From Heliocidaris erythrogramma (taxonomy: Eukaryota; Echinodermata; Echinoidea; Camarodonta; Echinometridae): a stretch of DNA of 64,000 nucleotides. Where the stretch lies: assembly GCA_025617745.1 (NCBI GenBank), contig CM046870.1, forward strand, positions 6,821,618-6,885,617, written 5' to 3'. This document shows positions 33,590-44,438 of this stretch, one piece after another. Every line of letters begins with the position of its first letter. The first letter of the stretch is position 1. The notes beneath the pieces were generated by a model, which made no database searches, had not been told where the DNA came from, and saw only the letters and a list, made by a program, of their open reading frames with translations. A program made the position numbers and the translations under genes.

Positions 33590-36500
33590 GCTAGAGTTAG
33601 TGGTGATTTGTATTTTTCTAATGCAGACTCAAATTCTAACTCCAATTGTCAAATATCAATGGAATCTTGTATTACAGGCAACTACAGCGAAGTGAGTGAT
33701 AGACATCACACATCCACCTGTGCGACAGGAATGCTCAATTCAGGGTATGACCTAGAATTCTTTAAGAACAATTATTATGAATATGAAAAAGGGAATTCAG
33801 AGCCTATTGTGAAAGGCAGACTTCGGAATTCTTTGAAATTCTGGAACGACATTGGCGCATCATCTTTTGTTTGTAGTGTGATACAATCGGGTTACAAATT
33901 ACCATTTATTCAGACTCCACAAACAGGTTTTTTCAAGAATAATAAATCTGCCTTGTCACACTCATCTTTTGTTTCAGAGGCAATAATTGATTTACTTAAC
34001 AAAGGTTTGGTTGTCGAATGTTTTAATGTGCCACACGTTGTTAACCCCCTTTCGGTATCGATACAAAGCTCGGGTAAAAAGCGCTTAATTCTCGATTTAA
34101 GATTTGTAAACCAGTTTCTTTGGAAAGAGAAAGTTCAATTTGAAGATTGGAATGTGGCACTAGGTTATTTTAAACAAGGTGATTATCTTTTCACCTTTGA
34201 CCTCAAATCTGGATATCACCATATCGAAATGTTTCCGCAACATACGAAGTTTCTCAGTTTTGCATGGGATTTTGGACACGGTATCAGGTACTTTTCATTT
34301 CAGGTGTTGCCGTTTGGGTTATCCACAGCGCCATTTGTTTTTACAAAATGTCTCAGACCACTAGTGAAGCACTGGCGGTCAAAGGGTATATTTATAGTTT
34401 TATTTCTAGATGATGGATGGGGCAGAGCGCATTCTGAAGACTTATGTGAACAAGTTGCAAAAAGTGTGAAGGCTGATCTTTTGTCAGCTGGGTTTGTTCC
34501 TAATAAAGAAAAGTCTCATTGGATCCCTGTACAGGTTATAGATTGGCTCGGACTGACCTGGAATAGTATTGAAGGTTCCCTTAAAGTTACTGAAAAACGA
34601 GCTGGAGATTTACTTAAATGTATCGAAGCATTTCAAACAACTCTACCTAAAGTTTCCGCAAGGCAAATAGCCTCCTTAACTGGTAAAATTATATCCCTCA
34701 CCCCTGTGGTTGGTGCTATTTCGCAATTGAAATCTCGATTTATGCACCATGAAATAATTAATAGAACTCATTGGGATAAGGTGTATACTTTACAGAGTGA
34801 TAGCAAAGTAATTGAAGTTTTCTTTTGGAAAAGTCAATTTGTTTCGCTTAACAAACGTATGCTTTTTGTTTATTCTGTTCCACAAATCATTGTATTTTCT
34901 GATGCAAGTCAAACGGGTTGTGGAGCGTGGGCATCAGAATGTGGAAACATGAAATTCCAGAGAAACTGGAGTCCGGAAGAAAGTATTAAGAGTTCCATTT
35001 GGAGGGAATTAAAGGCTGTGAGTCTTTCGGTGCGAGCATTTTGCCCAAAATTGAACGGTAAAATAGTGAAGATATTCACTGATAACAAGGGTGTAGTGTC
35101 GGTTATTGCCAAGGGAAGCATGATTTCTGATTTACACAAATTAAGTCTAGATATATTCAATTTCTGTTGGCATAACCAAATCTTACTCCAAGTAGCATGG
35201 GTTCCAAGAGAACAGAATATGTTGGCTGATGAAATAAGCCGAGAAGTTGATTTCGACGATTGGGGCGTTTCCGAAGAATTTTTTCAATTTATCGACAGCA
35301 TATGGGGACCCCATTCTGTAGACAGGTTTGCCGATGAGCACAATACTAAATTACCCATATTTAACTCCAAGTTTTGGTGTCCGAATTCAAGTGGAGTAGA
35401 TGCATTTTCCTATAATTGGAAAGGTGAAAACAATTGGTTAGTGCCCCCTATCAACAGAGTCGGAGATGTTTTAATGCATTTGAAAGCTTGCAACGCTGTA
35501 GGTACTTTAGTTATACCAGAATGGACATCTGCCCCCTTCTGGCCGCTCTTAAATTCTCAATACAGCGGGTTTAATGACCTGGTTTCCAATGTGATCAGAT
35601 TCCATGACCCCAGTTACATTTTTGTCCAGGGGCGTAATCGAAAGTCTATTTTTGGATCACTGACATTTTCAAGCCCTGTATTGTGCTTGAGATTAAGGCG
35701 GAAAGTTGATAGGTATTAAGAATTATACCAGAATCTTTTGATTTCCAGTATATTAATATATACAAATTAATTTGTGCCCAGGAACATAACAAAAATGTAT
35801 AAGACAGAGTCGGCCGTATGGCGACAGAGAGTCGGCCGTATGGCGACAGAGACTCAGCCGGATGGCTAGGTAGATTCTGCCGTATGGCGAGATAGAATCC
35901 ACCGTATGGTAAATAGAAGGCGACAGAGACTCGGCCGGATGGTTCGGTAGATTCTGCCGTGTGGCGACATAGAATCCACCGTATGGTAAATAGAAAGTGT
36001 TGGGTGGCTACTTAACACATCCTTGCTGTGAAATATGTTCATTTGCATATAAAAATTGATAAGGCTGTTTCGCCTGTTTTATAATTGCTATCAATTTCAA
36101 CTGGGTTAACCAATAAATGCCTGATGAGCCAGGAATCGAGCTAAATGAATAATTTCAGCCAATTATACAATGATATCGTATACATTCTAGTAGAGAAACT
36201 GTAATGATGTTTTCATCGGTAATTAACCATTTTTGTACTTTACAGATCCTCTCATAGTGAAGGATATGATGCACTTTTGGCGGAGGTACTTGCCGCATCA
36301 AGAGCTGAGAAAACTGTCTATAAGTACGATCGAGCATTTGCAAATTGGGAGAAATGGTCTCAACGTAACATGGTAACCCAAGTCCCTGCTAGCCATGAGG
36401 ACATTAGTCGATATTTTATGTACCTTTATCAAGAAAAATCTCCGTACTCTAGAATCGAGTCGAGTTTTTATGCCATCAAATGGCATTATGATTGTAATCC

Positions 36501-37221
36501 TGTGATTTCTAATAATCCATGTGACACTAGATTTTTACATATTGTTCTTCAAGGTCTGAAAAAATTATTACACAAACCTATAGTTAAAAAAGATCCAGTA
36601 ACACTAACACCCGACAATTTGAGAGCTATTGTGGCAAAATATGGTGCATCTGATAATCTAATTGATATTACATTATGTACTATGATTTTATTAGCATACG
36701 CGGGTTTTTTCCGCCATGATGAGCTCATTAACATTCGTAGATGTGACCTGCAAATGTGTATATCCTATGTGAATATCTTTGTAAGTAAAAGTAAGACCGA
36801 TATATTCAGACAAGGTCATTGGGTTCTAGTTGGCGCCACAGGAACCCCAACATGCCCGGTTTCGGCTTTAAGAAGATATCTAAATGCAGCCGAGTTGAAT
36901 TCTGATACAGATGAGGATTTCATATTTAGACCGCTTAATTACCATAAATCCAGTAATTCACATACACTACGTTCTGGTAAATTATCCTACACCAGGTGTT
37001 TAGAATTGTTCAAAAGTGCTATTGCGTCCATAGGTTTAAACCCCAAGAAGTTTGGTTTACATAGCCTCCGTAGTGGTGGAGCATCTGCTGCGGCTACAAT
37101 TGGCGTACCAGACAGATTGTTTAAAAAACATGGCAGGTGGAGATCTGAGACGGCTAAAGATGGCTATATCCAGGATAGCATGGAAGACAGATTATCGGTA
37201 TCGCTCAAATTGGGTATTTGA
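33590..37221 (+). CDS. Ngaro Pol: reverse transcriptase, RNase H and, by splicing, tyrosine recombinase
   Basis: The reverse transcriptase/RNase H frame is open to 35719 and lies +1 relative to Gag. Blocks: KKRLILDLRFVNQFLW, LFTFDLKSGYHHIEM, FQVLPFGLSTAPFVFTK and FIVLFLDDGWG (LDD catalytic motif), then RNase H with VFSDASQTGCGAW, IWRELKAVSL and IFTDNKGVVSVI. A donor GATAG/GTATTA at 35712/35713 and acceptor TACTTTACAG at 36245 would remove 533 bp and the stop, fusing KVDR to SSHSEGYDALLAEV of the recombinase in phase. How pol is started (frameshift, reinitiation or another splice) is not shown. Confidence 0.75.
35820..35995 (+). repeat. Short tandem repeats in the Ngaro pol intron
   Basis: GAGTCGGCCGTATGGCGACA and GATTCTGCCGTATGGCGA-type units recur about seven times, ending with two copies of GAATCCACCGTATGGTAAAT. 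They lie wholly within the predicted intron 35713-36245. Confidence 0.7.
36246..37221 (+). CDS. Tyrosine recombinase exon of the Ngaro element
   Basis: About 325 residues. The N-terminal core-binding part includes KTVYKYDRAFANWEKW and the catalytic part carries the first Arg in LAYAGFFRHDELI, HSLRSGG (H-x-x-R), KKHGRWRS (His in HGRW) and the nucleophile candidate Tyr in DGYIQDS. All expected catalytic positions are present. It integrates the circular cDNA in this retrotransposon class. No ATG lies near the domain start; the splice to pol explains this better than separate initiation. Confidence 0.85.
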
Positions 37222-37367
37222 CCTACTTTCACACTCTCATTGTAATGGAATTTGCATGTACTTATAATTAATGGAAGAGTGAAAATAAAATTGCAGAATA
37301 ATCTTTGCATTACCATGCAAACTTTTATATTTTCTAGCCCGTTCTTTAATGCCTGACCTGGGGAGGG

Positions 37368-37519
37368 ACCGTAGTCTCCTCCGTCATTGCTGATGAAGCT
37401 CGGTGCTCCCCTAGGTCGCATTGTATATATATATATGTTTCTCTTTCAGGTTTGCAAGAGGGGGGTGGGCGGAATTGAAAATACTTTATTGCCGGTTGAA
37501 GTATGAATTAGGTAATAAA
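37368..37519 (+). repeat. Ngaro B1 repeat
   Basis: Direct copy of 37818-37967 (ACCGTAGTCTCCTCCGTC through GAATTAGGTAATAAA), differing mainly in TA-repeat length. Confidence 0.85.
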
Positions 37520-37669
37520 TATATTTTCAATAGTAGCCAACAAAGCGATTTGCATAAGTGCTTTGTTGGTGCAGTGGTGCGTGGTGAATAACAAGGTTAT
37601 TAACTGAAGCAGTCAGTGGGGAATTCACTGACCGAGTTCACCACGCAACAAGACGGACGTTTAGTTTTC
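37520..37669 (+). repeat. Ngaro A2 repeat
   Basis: Direct copy of A1 at 31850-32000, directly abutting B1 as expected for split direct repeats. Confidence 0.85.
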
Positions 37670-37817
37670 GACAATTTTCTGTTAACAAACACCATTCAAT
37701 GCTACAGGTGGTGTGATATTCTTCGTGGGAAAATAGCAGGAGTAGCCTGACAACTAAGTTCTTGGTAAGGTAATTGGGAATCCTCTGGGTAAGTTGTTTC
37801 TCATTGTTCGTAACGTA

Positions 37818-37967
37818 ACCGTAGTCTCCTCCGTCATTGCTGATGAAGCTCGGTGCTCCCCTAGGTCGCATTGTATATATATATGTTTCTCTTTCAGGTT
37901 TGCAAGAGGGGGGTGGGCGGAATTGAAAATACTTTATTGCCGGTTGAAGTATGAATTAGGTAATAAA
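37818..37967 (+). repeat. Ngaro B2 repeat and 3' end of the element
   Basis: Direct copy of B1; marks the right end of the element. Confidence 0.8.
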
Positions 37968-39136
37968 ATAAACTGCTTCATTTGCGAAGAATCAACATTA
38001 ACATTCAAAAAAATTCAAAATTCACACACAGAACATTTCTGTTCGTTATAACAGACATTGTCACATGCAAACTTATCAACATTTAAATGAACCAGTTCAC
38101 AGACTTCAAATTGAATTAAACCAGATATTTATCAATTCAGTCGCTTTTTGTTCATTACGACAATGTTTTTAAAAAAAATCAAGATGAACTGAATTATATG
38201 AACCCATATCAGTTCAAAAACTTAATTCCATTCAACAAGCATGCAAACAACAAAAAAGTATATATGTCATTATGTCCATTTTGTTTGTTAAATCAGATCT
38301 TAACATTTGCCGGTCATGTGCAAGCTTATCAAAATTAGTTCACATACTTAACAATGAACCAATACATACATTATTGATCACTCAGTTTAAATTTATTCCT
38401 TTGATCAATCTATTAATGCCATCTAAAACAAATCATGATTGTGAATGTATCGAAATGCTTCTCATTGGGAAATATATCAAAATTTTAAAAACAATTTCGT
38501 TAACTAGTCTTCCACATCAGTCGTTTATAATATAATTAAAATAACGAAATCTCATCTATTTTCTAACTGAACGTGGAATTTAGCTTGCATGTGTTTAAAA
38601 AGAGGCAATATCGTGATACAGGCCCCGCAACTTACCCGTCTTGCCCCGCGCAACCACGTTGAACAACTTACAAAACAGAAATGGGGGGAGGGGGGGGGGT
38701 TGAAATGTACATGTATTCATATATTCTTGATTTATTTATTCCCCCCCCCCCCAAAAAAAAAAAAAAAAAAAAAATATCACGCCATTTTATTCATCTGTTC
38801 ATTTAAATAATAACGCATGATGTACCGGGGCAACTACACCCCACACACACACAATCTCCCCCAAAAAGAACAACCATTCCCCCCCCCCCCCCATTTTTTT
38901 TCTCCTTTTGTTTTTTTCTTTTTGACCATTGTTCTGATTAATCTGTACATGTTAATTGAAATGAATAAAGCATAAAACACCCAGATCAACTAAAAGAGGA
39001 AGGGGCACGTCCTATTCTGCCTCCCCCTGGTTCTGTCCATGCCTTTATCCCCTTCCTTGCAATTACATGTACCCCCAGAAAAAAAGCAAGTGAATATCCC
39101 CTTATATATCCCCCTTATTCCCTCCCTCGCCATTAC

Positions 39137-39167
<31 letters not shown>

Positions 39168-39600
39168 AAAAAAAATGTTTAAAATATTTGGGGTAAGTAT
39201 ATCTCTTTATCTCCGCTTTATTCTTAATAAAATATTGGAGGAAAGTATATATTAGCCCCTCCTTTGCAATTCCCCCTCGGCCTGTCCTCCAAATAAAAAT
39301 AAATTAAGGAGGTAATTTCCGGGGGTAATTTGTTTTGTGTACTTAAGGGTTTCAAAAGGGGGCCCCGGCCGATTCGGATCCGTCCCTGCCTTTATCCCCT
39401 CCCTTGTAAAAGCCCCCCCCCCCGCTTGTCTCGAAAGGGTGCGTTAACGCGCCACTCCGTTCTCAACGCACCCTTTCGAGACAAGCGGGGAGGGGCTTTT
39501 CTCGAAAGGGTGCGTTGAACGCTCCCCACCGCGCCGCTCCGCACCGCACCCTTTCGAGATAAGCCTTGTTGATGAGGGGAGGAAAAGATCCATATTATTA
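37968..39600. other. Intergenic sequence with repeats and compound homopolymers
   Basis: Bases 38270-38490 resemble 42005-42200 (shared TTTTGTTTGTTAAATC, TGCCGGTCAT, AATGCTTCTCATTGGGAAAT). C-runs directly followed by A-runs occur at 38741-38774 and 39138-39175. No gene. Confidence 0.45.
39423..39566. repeat. Alternating inverted repeats of CTCGAAAGGGTGCG
   Basis: CGCTTGTCTCGAAAGGGTGCG and its complement alternate four times (39423, 39465, 39500, 39546), allowing two strong hairpins. Confidence 0.7.
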
Positions 39601-39608
39601 CTGAGCGT

Positions 39609-40640
39609 TTGTGGAGCCTCAACCTACAAGTTAATCTCCGAGATCAGAACAAAAGAAGCGAAGGGTTAAACAAAATCGACCATGCTGGTGGCCGTCGTCA
39701 GTCGCCACAACGCCCAAGTTTGTATAAACATTACTCATGCGGTCGCTGTGGAAAGGGACAGCACAAACAAGGAAAGAATTGTCCAGCAAAAGGCGGGGAG
39801 TGTTTCCACTGCGGTAAAAAGGGGCATTTCGCCGTGGTATGCAGAGCCAAAGCGGAGAGGAAGGGTCAACGAAAAGTTTTCCAGCAGCAAGGGAAACGGG
39901 CCGCTTCCAATAAATCTCGCACTCTGCAGATCGAAACTAAAGAGGAGGAAGAAAGTGATACCTACGGGTTGTATCAACACTCTGCGAAAGTTTCGGGAGT
40001 TCCCAAACCCCCACCGATTATGACTGAGTTTATGGTAAAAGGGAAGCCAATAAACTTCCAAGTGGACACGGGTTCGGCAGTAACACGCATCAATGAGAGA
40101 ACGTTGCTCGCCCGGTGGAGTGACGAAGAAAGACCCAAACTCAGTGAACCACGAATACGGCTTCGCCCATACACCAAACATTTGGTCGAAATAGTTGGAG
40201 AGTGTGAAGTCGCCGTTTCCAAGGGCAACCAGGAAGAACGCTTGCCTCTGATAGTAGCGAGGGGGTCAGGACCAAATCTCATGGGACGAGATTGGCTGCA
40301 CATCATCAAGCTGGACTGGAGGGAAATTAACCTTGTGAGGGTCAATGGCGCTGTCGACAGAGTGGTCACAGACTACGCAGAGCTGTTCACACAGGAACTT
40401 GGAAAGTTAAAAGGTGTGGAAGTATTCAAACTGGGCGGCTCCAGTAGTTTCAGTCGTGAAGGGGGATGGTTCAATTCGAATTTGTGGAGACTACAAAACC
40501 ACAATAAACTCAGCAGCCAGATCGGATACGTATCCGATCCCTCGAGTTGAAGAGTTGTTTGCGAGGCTAGCTAATGCCATGGCAAACAATTCACAAAATA
40601 GACGAGAGCGCAGAAAACCAGACTATTATGGATTTTTTTA
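39609..40640 (+). pseudogene. Ty3/gypsy Gag-Pol remnant (zinc knuckles, protease, start of reverse transcriptase)
   Basis: The frame 39609-40430 encodes two zinc knuckles (CGRCGKGQHKQGKNC and CFHCGKKGHFAVVC) and an aspartic protease (FQVDTGSAVT, later LPLIVARGSGPNLMGRDWL). It reaches ELGKLKGVEVFK, then a different frame (40414-40640) gives SNWAAPVVSVVKGDGSIRIC and TYPIPRVEELFARLA of the reverse transcriptase. About 40-50 codons expected between these blocks are missing and the frame changes. The reverse transcriptase stops after this motif. The rest of pol is gone. An inactive remnant. Confidence 0.85.
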
Positions 40641-41655
40641 AATTTTGGTCGCAATAATTAAAATCTTGTCTTGGATTAATTACTCACACATTTTGGATTT
40701 TAGTCAAAATTTCTGATATTATTTAGTTTTAATTTGAAGATCATTTCCAGGCTGGATTATGTTTTTTTTTAAAGATAATTAATAACCACCTAAAGTTGAA
40801 ATTTGGAATCCAGGAAGTGTTTTTGGAAATTCTTAAATTTTTTGTATGAAGTTTCATTTAGAGTGTAGCGGTTGGTCGCTACTTATAAGGCGAGATGGGA
40901 ATAAGAAGCAATCACCACTTACCGACTTTATGCGTGCAGGGGTTAACCGGACATGGATCCTCCAAAATTCCAAAAGTTTCCAAATATTGCACAATCCGAT
41001 TCAAATATATATTTACACAGGTATCACCACAGAAATGATCACAAAACTACTTGGCTAGCACAAGCGATATTTGGGCTGTTCTCTGAGTGAATTGCAGAGA
41101 ATAATATGATGAAAGAGTTAGTACAAATTTCTCCAGGTGAGATGAAGGAGTATAGATTGTAAAATAAAGTAGTGAATTGTAGAAATTGCTCCAATTGAAG
41201 TGCAGGAAACAAATTCAGAAGTGAAGAGATGACATCCTCAAATTAACGTGTTAACTCGATGAGAAAACTTTGAGAGGTGTGTCTAGCAAAGGTGGAGATG
41301 AAAAGTGTTTGTTCTTATCCCTTGCTAGTGTAGCAGGATGAAGAAGAAAGGGAGTGTTGTTGAAAATCCTTGAATTGAAGGTGAGTCATTAATGTGCGAT
41401 GGGCATGGCCATGCAGCTGACCACTTGTTGATAGATAAATGTGATAACATAGGGGTGGTTGTGACTGCTGGTATAAAGGGCAATGTCCTCTCAAAATGAC
41501 TTTGTAAAATAAGTGAAAGTGAGAAATTAAAGAAAAGATGAAGTGAGGATGAGGAAAATACTACAAGAGTATCATGGACAGATTGAGTAGTTTCTGGTAC
41601 AGTTACAAAGTAAACTGGTTTGTTAAAAGGTAATTTTGATCTAAGGGGGGAGAGA
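40641..41655 (+). other. Non-coding internal region of the gypsy remnant
   Basis: AT-rich sequence between the truncated reverse transcriptase and the polypurine tract; GGTTGGTCGCTACTTATAAG near 40870 may be element-derived. No pol domains recognised. Confidence 0.4.
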
Positions 41656-41830
41656 TGTTATATATTCATAGTGATGTCATTCATGACGTTTTACCATGAC
41701 TCATGATTGTAGCTGCGCAGGCGCAATGCGTATTAAAGTCGCTTTGGAATCATAACCCAAGAGTGTCAGACGTGTGCTTATTATGTGCCTTAATGATTCA
41801 TCAGTGTGTATTAATCATGAGTACATAACA
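41656..41830 (+). repeat. Putative 3' LTR of the gypsy remnant
   Basis: A polypurine tract (AAGGGGGGAGAGA) directly precedes TGTTATATATTC. The segment ends ACATAACA, so it opens TGTTAT and closes ATAACA as LTRs do. 175 bp is short for an LTR. No 5' LTR is found. Confidence 0.6.
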
Positions 41831-42429
41831 GTCTTTTTTCCAAAACTATCAAAACCAAAACAGTTCATAACCTCACATTCCACTAAATGTCATCATTCAG
41901 TCCATAATTATCTGTTCATTAGACATGTTAGATCTGTTTTCTTCAGTTCCAGATTATCAAACAAAACAGGGCTTTCTTCAAAAATAATTAAAATATATAA
42001 TATATATAAGCCATTCTATTTTGTTTGTTAAATCGGATCTTGTAATTTGCCGGTCATTTGCAAGCTTATGAAAATCAGTATTTTGATTCAATCCGATTCA
42101 ATCTAATTTTGTACCTTAGATCAATCTATTACTGTTATCTAAAAAAAAATCATGATTCTGAATGTATCAAAATGCTTCTCATTGGGAAATATATCAAAAC
42201 AGTATTCTTTAAATTCAAATCACGCAAAAGTATTGTAATGCATTCTGATCGTTCAAATCCAATCTTGTCATTTTCAAGACTATCATAAATCAAAACAGTT
42301 CATAACCTACACATTCCATTAACTGTATATCATTTAGTCAATTTCTGTTCATTAGATCAATGTTTTCTTCATTTCCATTAAACTAAACAGGGTTTTCTTA
42401 AACAAATAACGATTTTGTTTAGAGTTAAT

Positions 42430-44300
42430 ACCATACGATACACGACTGATTACTTATCTTCCCAGTTTGTCCAAATAGGTTGAGGTCCTGTCCCAGATAC
42501 TGGCTTCCTTGTTTGAATGTAAACTTTAATCCCGTTGATACTGATCCTGGTAGAAAGGTTTTGTTCCTTACGGAGCTTGTATAGGCTATCAAAGCTAGTC
42601 GTCCACGATCTCTTTTCATGAGGGGCGGGAGGTCTGTTCTGATGGTGACGCGGGCAAACTGCTGATCGGGTGCGGCCATCACATTCGCCCGAGGGGTGGA
42701 TTGAGTGGGGTGCTGGCTCGTAGATAATAATACGTCGGCTGGCTTGGGGCGTTGCCTATGGAAGGCTGTCAATGACACAATACGTATACTTCTACGTATA
42801 CTCAATTGAGTATACGTATGATAAAAATGAGTATACGTATACGAATAGACCAATCAGGGGGCTCTCTTTTTAGTATACGTATACTCTGCTAATTCATATA
42901 CATATACAAGTTTGCCGAGTATACGTATAAGGGTCGGCATACGTATACTAGTTGACTCATATACGTATACGAATTTGCCGAGTATACGTATACGAGTTAT
43001 CTCGATATGCATATGCTAGTTACTGATGATTGGCCAATCAGCTGCCGCCTTGCAATGTCCACGAGCCTGCATGAAGTAGAAGTAGATACTGTACTATTCA
43101 CGACGACCACATGTAGAGTTTACCAGGTAGAGTTTGCATGTGTTGTCGATGTCCAGGCCGCGCCGCGCGGCGAGCACTTATTTCGCCTGCTGTGCATGCA
43201 GGCTCGTGGACATTGCAAGGCGGCAGCTGATTGGTCAATCATCAGTAACTAGCATACGTATATCGAGATAACTCGTATACGTATACTCTGCAAATTCGTA
43301 TACGTATATGAGTCAACTAGTATACGTATATGAGTCAACTAGTATACGTATGCAGACCCTTATACGTATACTCGGCAAACCTGTATACGTATACAAAATT
43401 AGCAGAGTATACGTATACTAAAAAAAGAACCCCCTGATTGGTCTAATCGTATACGTATACTCAAAATGAGTTTACGTATACTCATTTTTAGTATACGTAT
43501 ACTCAATTGAGTATACGTACAAGTATACGTATTGTGTCATTGATGGCCTTCCATAGTTGCCTGTAGGATTGCTCGAAGGCATTAGAAGGTCACGATCCGC
43601 CATCCAGACAAATCGCATTATCATTGGGCGGATTGCTGGTTGATTACTGGCATGTTGAGGGGCGGGGAGGCGGTGCACGTTTACAAGGGCAATTTTCATA
43701 GCTTCGCTTTTTGTGATTTTCATGAAATGAACAAAAATATCATGAGCTATTTCATAAAATTAATGTTCTCATTGTTGACGCGTTCCCCAACTCCATAGAT
43801 AAGTAGGTTTTGTTTTCTCTGCTGTATTTCAAAGTTAATAAGTTTGTCCTCTAATACCTTGGTCAGTGCTTCGATCTCCTCCTTCAGCTTTGGTAATGAT
43901 TCCTTCTCTACTTGTTGGATTTTAGATGTGTTGAAATCCACGGTCACCGTTTCAAATCCTTTAACGATTTCTTCGTTTCTGCTATATCAGCCCCAATAGC
44001 ATCAAAACAATGGTTCATTTCTGTAGAAAGTTGGGCGAATAGCTCTTTCATTTCGCTGATCATATTAAGGCCACTTCCAGCTGCGTCGCTATCTTGAGAC
44101 AGGGTGGGCCCGGTCGGGATCGCGGGGTCCGATGTCACGTGACTTGTCCCGCCAAGGGCCGGGGCAGGGCCAACGGCAGGAACCCTTGGTTGCGTTTGGG
44201 GTACGGTAGGAGATGTCGAGGTCGAATTTCTAGCGTTCGGAAGATTCAATGGTCTCACATTGATCTCTGATGTCGATTTCGAAGAAACGATGGCAGACAT
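42430..44300 (-). pseudogene. L1/Tx1-like LINE ORF1, split by a palindromic element
   Basis: On the minus strand the start ATG at 44300 opens a Ser/Thr/Pro-rich N-terminus, then SEMKELFAQLSTEMNHCFDA. A frame break near 43946 leads into a coiled coil (KESLPKLKEEIEALTKVLED) and the RRM-like QRKQNLLIYGVGE. RPMIMRFVWMADRDLLM follows. The frame is cut at 43556 by an 800-bp insertion and resumes at 42750 with QRPKPADVLL and RVTIRTDLPPLMKRDRGRLA. Coiled coil, RRM and C-terminal domain in this order match L1-type ORF1, an RNA-binding chaperone. No ORF2 is present. Confidence 0.7.
42757..43555. mobile_element. Palindromic element packed with GTATACGTATAC motifs
   Basis: Two arms of about 340 bp are inverted copies from TATGGAAGGC to GCCTTCCATA. 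The arms contain at least ten (G)TATACGTATAC motifs each, plus TTGGCCAATCAGCTGCCG and TGCAATGTCCACGAGCCTGC. A central 120-bp segment (about 43075-43195) is unique and includes GGCCGCGCCGCGCGGCG. GTTGCC on both sides (42751-42756 and 43556-43561) is a likely 6-bp target duplication. Confidence 0.8.
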
Positions 44301-44438
44301 TTTCTTAGTTGGTTTCTTAGTTGGATTCGGCGGTAGAGCTTTCGAAGGATGTCTTACTAGTTATATGAATTCCCACTCATCTCTCAAATCTATTTCACAT
44401 AGTCTGTTGTGTACGAAGTGCAGGAGCTAAAAAGTATA

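Larger units (their letters stand above)
31850..37967 (+). mobile_element. Ngaro-type tyrosine-recombinase retrotransposon, structurally complete
   Basis: The order is A1 (31850-32000), internal region, B1 (37368-37519), A2 (37520-37669), B2 (37818-37967), the split direct repeats of Ngaro elements. A1 and A2 differ by very few bases, as do B1 and B2. The internal region encodes Gag in two exons, a long reverse transcriptase/RNase H frame and a tyrosine recombinase, all open. No methyltransferase-like domain is seen, which fits Ngaro rather than DIRS1. It may be recently active. Confidence 0.85.

Noticed and set aside
37390-37420. CTGATGA in the Ngaro B repeats as a hammerhead ribozyme core
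   Set aside because: The required GAAA box and flanking stems are not present at a suitable distance.
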